Source: an uncultured Candidatus Saccharibacteria bacterium
Lineage (GTDB): Bacteria > Patescibacteriota > Saccharimonadia > Saccharimonadales > Saccharimonadaceae
Assembly: GCA_948511255.1 (NCBI GenBank)
Contig: CAOQNC010000040.1
Span: 1 to 6,049, forward strand
Reading direction: 5' to 3'
Length of the DNA: 6,049 nucleotides
Under the pieces are notes generated by a model. The model was not told where the DNA came from. It ran no database searches and saw nothing but the letters and a program-made list of their open reading frames with translations. Position 1 is the first letter of the stretch. Every line of letters begins with the position of its first letter. The position numbers and the translations under genes were made by a program. Positions 1 to 4,229 of this stretch are shown in pieces.

Positions 1-40
1 CTATAATACCTGCTCGAGAAATCAGCGCAACTACATCGGC

Positions 41-73
41 AAAAAGTCCCCGGCCACACGGCCGGGGAACTTT
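41..73 (-). terminator. Intrinsic terminator of the DUF1704 peptidase gene
   Basis: A perfect 9-bp GC-rich stem (47-55 pairs with 60-68, loop ACAC at 56-59) is extended by four more pairs (43-46 with 70-73) across a single bulged A at 69. Read on the minus strand, the hairpin is followed by a run of five U at 45-41. It starts about 4 bases after the TAG stop of the minus-strand gene, which is where a rho-independent terminator is expected. In the plus direction only three T follow, so it is mainly a minus-strand terminator. Nothing else is recognisable in positions 1-40. Confidence 0.9.
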
Positions 74-77
74 CAGG

Positions 78-1403
78 CTAAAACACAACATCATCGTCCA
101 GTAACCGCTGGACCAGCTTCTGCAGGCGCAACTTCGTCTGCGTCAGGTTGTCCTCTCCCTTCGGAAAATCAACCACCGTCTTCAGCAGCTCGACATCGTT
201 CAGACTCAGCGTACTGAACTCCAGAATGCTGTCCATCTGCTCCATGTGAAGCTTGTCGACGACCAGTCGCCCCTCGAAATACGCCCGATCTTTCGTAAAG
301 ACGTATTGTCCGATGTAACTATTCTGGCCGTTCGATCCCCGGAGCACCCGGTAACAGGTGGTCCAGGTCTGGTTCAGCGCTGTCTCGTCGCTCAGCTTTG
401 TCGGCCGGATGACGTCATACATCACCCGCGCCAGCTCCGCAAAGTTCAGACCCTGCTCCGCCAGATCCATTGCAATCACATAGAACGGCAGCTGCTGCTT
501 CGGAGCGGCGTCGCCCAGCATCAGGTGTGTATTGAAGTCGGTCAATGTCGCATGCCCTTCGTAGAGCACTTCGTCCGCCGGCTTCAGCGCTCCGCTCCCA
601 ATCAAGGGCAGAACGCGAGCAGCTCGCTCGGAATCGCACCAGTGGCAGAGGATTTCATGTCCGGTCAGTTCGACCAGCTTCAATCCGCTCACTTTGCGAT
701 CCGCCGGAATCGATACGACCGCTCCCTTCAATGACTTATCACGTACATCGATAGAGGTCGTGGCTTCATCAACCACGACCGGTCGGGTTTCTGCGATTCC
801 GCATTCCTGCGCCATCCAGACGAAGTTTTCGCGAATCTTCTCCGCATCAAACTCCAAATCTTTCAACTCTCGCCGGATTCGCTTCAGGTTGTCATTGTCC
901 TCGCGGACTTTACCTTTGCCGTTGGCCAGCGCCCTTGCGAAATCATGTGCTGCTGCCACCGTCGAAGCTGCCGGCGCGCCAAAGATTTTGTTTACCATGT
1001 CGCGCGCTCCGGCCTGCCGCTCTTCCAGCATATACTTCGCCAGCATCGTCGTCAGGTACACTTCCTGATAGCGCTGCTCAGCCAGCTGATAGAGGACTTT
1101 GCCGGGCTCTCCGCCAGAAATCGACTCAAAAGCCGTCTTCATGGTCTGCCCGACCTCGACTGTGTCGGCGCGCAGCTTCGCGATACTTCCCAGCAGCTCC
1201 CGGTTATAACGGAAATCCGGGTTCGTCCACTTGCCGTGCGCGGCCAGCTCCAGCCACTTCTGCTTCTCCTCGCTGGCATTCACCGGCGTCACCATCTCAA
1301 CGATGTTCATGGTCTGGGCAATCCCGCCCAAGTCCGTCAGGAAACGCTTCAGCTCCGGAGTATAATAGGTAGCCATCTCGGCCAGAGGGATTCGGTTTGA
1401 CAT
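78..1403 (-). CDS. DUF1704 / MATCAP-type zinc metallopeptidase (putative tyrosine/glutamate carboxypeptidase-like)
   Basis: This is a 441-residue protein with no signal peptide or membrane segment, so probably cytoplasmic. The zinc site is visible as H249-E-I-L-C-H254 (HExxxH), with a probable third ligand E282 in the segment YEGHA (281-285), which sits where the family's E-E-G-L-A segment lies. Further family marks are SGLKLVELTGHE just before the site, RVLRG (352-356) and VFTKDRAYFEGRL (368-380). These match the DUF1704 family (Pfam PF08014), also annotated as 'flavohemoglobin expression-modulating QEGLA motif protein'. Its eukaryotic relatives (MATCAP) are HExxxH carboxypeptidases that remove the C-terminal tyrosine of tubulin. 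The frame runs open to 1505, but the start at 1403 is chosen because AAAAGGAG lies 9 bases upstream and the promoter's predicted transcription start (about 1470) lies inside the longer version. By inference it trims C-terminal residues added by the nearby ATP-grasp ligases. Its exact substrate is unknown. The stop is TAG. Confidence 0.85.
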   Translation of the reverse strand: MSNRIPLAEMATYYTPELKRFLTDLGGIAQTMNIVEMVTPVNASEEKQKWLELAAHGKWTNPDFRYNRELLGSIAKLRADTVEVGQTMKTAFESISGGEPGKVLYQLAEQRYQEVYLTTMLAKYMLEERQAGARDMVNKIFGAPAASTVAAAHDFARALANGKGKVREDNDNLKRIRRELKDLEFDAEKIRENFVWMAQECGIAETRPVVVDEATTSIDVRDKSLKGAVVSIPADRKVSGLKLVELTGHEILCHWCDSERAARVLPLIGSGALKPADEVLYEGHATLTDFNTHLMLGDAAPKQQLPFYVIAMDLAEQGLNFAELARVMYDVIRPTKLSDETALNQTWTTCYRVLRGSNGQNSYIGQYVFTKDRAYFEGRLVVDKLHMEQMDSILEFSTLSLNDVELLKTVVDFPKGEDNLTQTKLRLQKLVQRLLDDDVVF

Positions 1404-1412
1404 GACAGTCAA

Positions 1413-1420
1413 CTCCTTTT
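1413..1420 (-). promoter_or_regulatory. Shine-Dalgarno site that sets the DUF1704 gene start
   Basis: On the minus strand AAAAGGAG lies 9 bases before the ATG at 1403. It selects this start over the in-frame upstream ATG at 1505, which overlaps the gene's own -35 box and so cannot be on the transcript. Confidence 0.85.
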
Positions 1421-1471
1421 CATTGTATTTATAGCCTGTCAAGGTTCCATAGCATATAGACTGGCTATCAT

Positions 1472-1483
1472 CTATAATTATAG
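1472..1483. repeat. 12-bp perfect palindrome over the -10 box
   Basis: CTATAATTATAG is self-complementary and fully covers the minus-strand TATAAT box. Further ATAGC/GCTAT pentamers lie at 1431-1435, 1449-1453, 1464-1468 and 1480-1484. The palindrome could be an operator for a dimeric repressor, or it may follow simply from an AT-rich -10 region. No protein that binds it is known from this window. Confidence 0.4.
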
Positions 1484-1505
1484 CACACATACTTAAAAAA
1501 GTCAA
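1477..1505 (-). promoter_or_regulatory. Sigma-70-type promoter of the DUF1704 gene
   Basis: On the minus strand the -35 box TTGACT (1505-1500) and the -10 box TATAAT (1482-1477) are 17 bp apart. The -10 box is preceded by TGTGC, which supplies an extended -10 TGn. Transcription should start near 1470 and give a leader of about 66 bases before the ATG. The promoter is back to back with that of the plus-strand gene: 17 bp separate the two -35 boxes. Confidence 0.85.
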
Positions 1506-1522
1506 TAGTTAGCATAAGAATA

Positions 1523-1551
1523 TTGACAAAATAACCTATCTGTGCTACAAT
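1523..1551 (+). promoter_or_regulatory. Consensus promoter giving a leaderless RimB-like mRNA
   Basis: The -35 box TTGACA (1523-1528) and the -10 box TACAAT (1546-1551) have a 17-bp spacer and an extended -10 (TGC directly before the box). Only 7 bases separate the -10 box from the ATG at 1559, so the predicted transcription start falls at or one base before the start codon. The 17-bp stretch ATCTGTGCTACAATAAA (1538-1554) recurs exactly in the rimK promoter (3149-3165). Confidence 0.85.
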
Positions 1552-1558
1552 AAAACAT

Positions 1559-2083
1559 ATGACCATTCAAAAAACGCCAAACCAAGTCCCCGAAAAGACC
1601 CTCCCGATTATCGGCAGCACGGCCTATATTAAGGTTGCCGGCATCGCCAAAATCCCCGCGAAGATTGACACCGGTGCCGACTCCTCCTCGATTTGGGCTT
1701 CCGACATCTCCGTCAACTCCGATAGTCAGCTTGAGTTTTGCCTCTTCGCCCCCGAGAGCCCCCTCTACACAGGCGCCAAAATCGCCGCCGACGAATACAA
1801 AGTCCAGCGCGTTCGCAACTCGACCGGCGACATCCACATCCGCTACCGCGTCGCCCTCCCCGCCGTCATCAAGGGGAAGCGCATGCGTATCAACTTCACT
1901 CTCGCCGACCGCAGCCGCAACAACTTTCCAGTTCTCCTCGGGCGCAAATCTCTCAACAACAAATTCCTCGTCGATGTCAATAAGAGCGCCGTCAAGCGTC
2001 CCGCCCCTATGGACAACACCGACCTCGCCGCCGAGCTCGCACAAAACCCTAGAGAGTTCCACCAAAAATACATGAGCAAGTAG
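1559..2083 (+). CDS. RimB-like retropepsin-fold aspartic protease ('ATP-dependent zinc protease' family, PF05618/COG4067)
   Basis: This 174-residue protein has the single-domain retropepsin pattern. The catalytic-loop motif is KIDTGADSSS (36-44, with D37-T-G-A), and a distal hydrophobic-glycine segment PVLLGRKSL (124-132) plays the part of the psi-loop flap partner. The segments IKVAGIAKIPAKIDTGA and FPVLLGR...FLVD match the family often misnamed 'ATP-dependent zinc protease'. Pseudomonas RimB belongs to this group and works with RimK in control of S6 glutamation. No signal peptide or membrane helix is visible, and a retropepsin of this size should act as a homodimer. The tail after residue 145 is short and charged, with no recognised motif. 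The start is fixed by a promoter whose -10 box ends 7 bases upstream, with no room for an SD site. The gene is divergent from the DUF1704 peptidase gene and two genes away from rimK. A role in cleaving or maturing peptide tags is inferred. Confidence 0.85.
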   Translation: MTIQKTPNQVPEKTLPIIGSTAYIKVAGIAKIPAKIDTGADSSSIWASDISVNSDSQLEFCLFAPESPLYTGAKIAADEYKVQRVRNSTGDIHIRYRVALPAVIKGKRMRINFTLADRSRNNFPVLLGRKSLNNKFLVDVNKSAVKRPAPMDNTDLAAELAQNPREFHQKYMSK

Positions 2084-2128
2084 TCAGACTGGACGGCCGT
2101 GCTTTTCCACCCAGCCTAAATACTTGCT
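2075..2128. repeat. 8-bp inverted repeat spanning the convergent gene ends
   Basis: AGCAAGTA (2075-2082) and TACTTGCT (2121-2128) are perfect inverted copies, 38 bases apart. They lie over the last codons of two convergent genes, with only 32 non-coding bases between the stops. The stem is short and the loop is long, and no U-run follows in either direction, so it is at best a weak bidirectional end signal. No canonical terminator is visible for either gene here. Confidence 0.35.
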
Positions 2129-3069
2129 AGATATTCCACATACGCTTCGACCGCCTTCGCCTCCGCCTCATCTCCGGTCGGATAATACAGCGACGGGCAA
2201 GCGTTTAGTTCAATCACCTGATCCCCATAAAAATCAATTCCCACGACCGGCAACTCTGCCGCCCTAGCAATCCGCTCTGCCAATTCTCGCTCCTCCGTAC
2301 TAAACGAATCCGAACAATCCAGCGCCGTCCCGCCCTGTCCGACGTTACATGTCCCGATCACGCGCACTTTCTCGCCTGACGCAGGCACCTCATCGACGCG
2401 CGCACCAAGATATTGTTTCGCCATCTCGGTATTGATCCATGCCAACCGCCCCTGATATGGCACTGTCCGGATAGTCTCATTCTCGAGAGCGATCAATTCC
2501 TTAAGCGTCCGCACCCCATCGCCCGTCACCTGCGCCGGAATCCGCGCAATCGCCACAACGAACTTATACCCGATACAAATCACCCGCCGCTCCAACGCTT
2601 CCGGCGGCAGTTGTGGCTGTGCGATTGCCAGCCCCGCTCCCGCCGAAGCCTTTTTTGCTTTTCGGATGGCCTCTTCTACCTTTGTAATCGAGCGAATCAT
2701 TGTCGTCACTCCCCGTCCATGCGCCCCGTCAACCGGCTTAATCACGATTTCCCCATATTTTTCCAGTATTGGCAGGGCATCCTCCTCTGTCTTCACTGCC
2801 ACTGTCATCGGCTGCGTCACGCCCAACCCCTTCAAAAGTTCATAACTCATCAACTTATCATCCGCCAGTCTCAGCGCATACACGCTTGTCGTCGGCGGCG
2901 TACTTGACGCGATCTTAATAACCTTCCTGTCCGGCCGCGTCAGAACCAGATTATTTTGCCCCTCGCGGCAGAGTTTTTCCGCCTTCCATCCCCGTTCTTT
3001 CAGTATTTTTCGCAAATACCGCATCGACATCGGTAGCTCCCCCTCCGGCAAAGAATAATAGTCAACCAT
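2116..3069 (-). CDS. Stand-alone ATP-grasp ligase, cyanophycin synthetase / GshF-like
   Basis: This is a 317-residue ATP-grasp enzyme. Residues about 65-85 (LADDKLMSYELLKGLGV) resemble the ATP-grasp entry helix of cyanophycin synthetase. IVIKPVDGAHGRGV (108-121) is the nucleotide-binding strand and glycine-rich loop, with K111. RIPAQVTGDGVRTLKELI (176-193) and NVGQGGTALDCSD (242-254) are typical of the CphA/GshF subgroup. VIELNACPSLYY (285-296) holds the metal-binding E287 and N289. It is the ATP-grasp part alone: the N-terminal extra domain and the C-terminal Mur-ligase-like domain of CphA are absent. By family it should form a peptide or amide bond through an acyl-phosphate. The amino acid and acceptor cannot be read from sequence. 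The ATG at 3069 is 6 bases after a TATAAT box (leaderless). An alternative start is the in-frame ATG at 3030, which has GGAG 6 bases before it. The stop is TAG. Confidence 0.85.
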   Translation of the reverse strand: MVDYYSLPEGELPMSMRYLRKILKERGWKAEKLCREGQNNLVLTRPDRKVIKIASSTPPTTSVYALRLADDKLMSYELLKGLGVTQPMTVAVKTEEDALPILEKYGEIVIKPVDGAHGRGVTTMIRSITKVEEAIRKAKKASAGAGLAIAQPQLPPEALERRVICIGYKFVVAIARIPAQVTGDGVRTLKELIALENETIRTVPYQGRLAWINTEMAKQYLGARVDEVPASGEKVRVIGTCNVGQGGTALDCSDSFSTEERELAERIARAAELPVVGIDFYGDQVIELNACPSLYYPTGDEAEAKAVEAYVEYLASI

Positions 3070-3075
3070 ACCCCA

Positions 3076-3084
3076 ATTATACCA
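3076..3084 (-). promoter_or_regulatory. Extended -10 promoter, leaderless, of the CphA-like ligase gene
   Basis: On the minus strand TGG-TATAAT (3084-3076) ends 6 bases before the ATG at 3069, so transcription should start at the A of the start codon. At 17 bp upstream the sequence is GGGGCC, so there is no good -35 box and the promoter would lean on its extended -10 element. It is likely weaker than the rimK promoter it faces away from. Confidence 0.6.
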
Positions 3085-3133
3085 TACCTCCGCCTCGAGG
3101 CCCCTTTCTCAGCCACATTTTTAGCCATAAGCA

Positions 3134-3162
3134 TTGACTTTTCGGACAATCTGTGCTACAAT
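3134..3162 (+). promoter_or_regulatory. Consensus promoter giving a leaderless rimK mRNA
   Basis: The -35 box TTGACT (3134-3139) and the -10 box TACAAT (3157-3162) have a 17-bp spacer and an extended -10 TGC. Six bases separate the box from the ATG at 3169, so the predicted +1 is the A of the ATG. There is no SD site. It shares the 17-bp core ATCTGTGCTACAATAAA with the promoter of the RimB-like gene, which suggests matched expression of the two. Confidence 0.85.
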
Positions 3163-3168
3163 AAAGGC

Positions 3169-4077
3169 ATGAGACTTGCAATTTTATCGAACGGCAACGC
3201 CAACTATTCCACTAAACGCCTCGTCGAGGAAGCCGAGAAGCGTGGCCATAAGGTTCGAGTTGTAAAATATAAAAACTGTTACCTCTCGCTTGACGAGAAG
3301 CATCCTAGCGTCTATTATCACGGCAAAAATCTCACCGGTTTCGATGCGATTTTGCCTCGCATTTCGAACAACATGACCCGCTACGGCTGTGCCGTCGTCC
3401 GTCAGTTTGAGATGCAAGGCGTCTGGACGGCCTCTAGCTCGATCGCTATCGTCCGCGCTCGTGATAAGCTCCGCTCTCAGCAGATTATGACCAAGGCCGG
3501 CATCGACACTCCGAAGACCCTCGTCTCCCGCAACACCGCCGACATCGATGACCTTCTCGAGCAAATCGGCCTCCCGGTCATCATCAAGCTCGCTTCCGGC
3601 ACCCACGGCAACGGCGTCGTCCTTGCCGAGACGAAGAAAGCCGCGAAGTCTGCTCTTCAGGCCTTCTACCTCTATAACGAAGACGGCACAAATATCCTCC
3701 TCCAGGAGTATGTCAAGGAATCTGCCGGCGTCGACATCCGCGCCTTCGTCGTTGGCTCGCGCGTCGTCGCCGGCATGAAGCGCCAATCTCTCGATGACGA
3801 TTTCCGCAGCAACCTCCACAAAGGCGGCGAGGGAACTAGCATCAAATTGACCGCCGAAGAAAGCCGCATCGCCGTCAAAGCCGCTAAGGCCATGGGCCTC
3901 CATATCGCCGGCGTCGACCTCATGCGCTCCTCTCGCGGTCCGCTCGTCCTCGAGGTGAACGCCTCTCCGGGCTTCGGCATCGAAAAAGTCACCGGCCGCA
4001 ACGTCGCCGAGAAAATCATTGACTACATCGACCAAAACGCCACCCGTCGCAACTCCAAAGACCGCGTCGGCGCCTAG
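3169..4077 (+). CDS. rimK: RimK, ATP-grasp alpha-L-glutamate ligase
   Basis: At 302 residues it has nearly the same length as E. coli RimK (300) and is collinear with it. The N-terminal domain (1-95) carries the family segments MRLAILS, YSTKRLVEEAEKRGH, FDAILPRI and RQFEMQG. RARDKLRSQQ (96-105) leads into the ATP-grasp domain. VIIKLASGTHGNGVVLAET (137-155) gives ATP-binding K140 and the glycine-rich loop. ILLQEYVKE (176-184), DFRSNLHKGG (211-220), GVDLMRS (248-254) and LVLEVNASPG (259-268) supply the remaining nucleotide and Mg sites, including D250, E262 and N264. All expected residues are present. In E. coli RimK adds glutamates to the C-terminus of ribosomal protein S6 and can make poly-alpha-glutamate. 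The target here is not shown. The last 10 residues (RRNSKDRVGA) are basic and unconserved. It has its own leaderless promoter, diverges from the second ATP-grasp gene and stops with TAG. Confidence 0.93.
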   Translation: MRLAILSNGNANYSTKRLVEEAEKRGHKVRVVKYKNCYLSLDEKHPSVYYHGKNLTGFDAILPRISNNMTRYGCAVVRQFEMQGVWTASSSIAIVRARDKLRSQQIMTKAGIDTPKTLVSRNTADIDDLLEQIGLPVIIKLASGTHGNGVVLAETKKAAKSALQAFYLYNEDGTNILLQEYVKESAGVDIRAFVVGSRVVAGMKRQSLDDDFRSNLHKGGEGTSIKLTAEESRIAVKAAKAMGLHIAGVDLMRSSRGPLVLEVNASPGFGIEKVTGRNVAEKIIDYIDQNATRRNSKDRVGA

Positions 4078-4085
4078 TTCCGTCC

Positions 4086-4116
4086 CCCGCGACGGCGGGC
4101 GTCATCGACGCGCCCC
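4086..4116 (+). terminator. GC-rich hairpin after rimK, possible weak terminator
   Basis: Just past the rimK stop, CCCGC (4086-4090) can pair with GCGGG (4095-4099). Alternatively GCGTC (4099-4103) can pair with GACGC (4107-4111), with further GGG/CCC pairing outside a two-base bulge. No U-run follows, so it is not a canonical rho-independent terminator. It may slow or end transcription between rimK and the surface-protein gene, which has its own promoter about 40 bases further on. Confidence 0.3.
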
Positions 4117-4155
4117 GAAGAAAATATTGGCTGCTTCGGCAGGGGTGGTCCGTTC

Positions 4156-4183
4156 TTGACTTTTTTACTAAACTCGCTATAAT
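4156..4183 (+). promoter_or_regulatory. Sigma-70-type promoter of the surface-protein gene
   Basis: The -35 box TTGACT (4156-4161) and the -10 box TATAAT (4178-4183) are 16 bp apart. Transcription should start near 4190 and leave a leader of about 40 bases that holds an SD site. This promoter lacks the TGTGC element of the other promoters and is not leaderless, which sets the gene apart from the modification genes. Confidence 0.8.
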
Positions 4184-4213
4184 CAAACCATAGGTAGTAT
4201 ATACACAAACACT

Positions 4214-4221
4214 AAAAAGGA
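4214..4221 (+). promoter_or_regulatory. Shine-Dalgarno site of the surface-protein gene
   Basis: AAAAAGGA ends 8 bases before the ATG at 4230 and fixes this start, which also opens directly into a typical signal peptide (MKKSHILAVL). Confidence 0.8.
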
Positions 4222-4229
4222 AAAATCAT

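Noticed and set aside
2..7. TATAAT at the window start as a plus-strand promoter
   Set aside because: No upstream sequence to check a -35 box, and no plus-strand gene follows. The terminator at 41-73 and a minus-strand gene come next.
1422..1442. Second minus-strand promoter with TTGACA (1442-1437) and TACAAT (1427-1422)
   Set aside because: The spacer is only 9 bp, far from the 16-18 bp needed. No -10 box is found at the right distance.
1404..1505. N-terminal extension of 34 residues on the DUF1704 protein, starting at 1505
   Set aside because: The extension overlaps the gene's own -35 and -10 boxes, so it would not be transcribed from them. A strong SD site supports the start at 1403.
1502..2065. 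Long minus-strand open frame over the RimB-like gene
   Set aside because: It is a shadow of the plus-strand gene caused by the C-rich strand. The composition is Gly/Val/Asp-biased with no recognisable family, and it conflicts with the divergent promoters.
3184..4035. Minus-strand 283-residue open frame opposite rimK, and a similar frame at 4980-5750 opposite the surface gene
   Set aside because: Both are antisense shadows of well-supported genes. They have low-complexity Ala/Gly/Asp/Val composition and no SD site or promoter.
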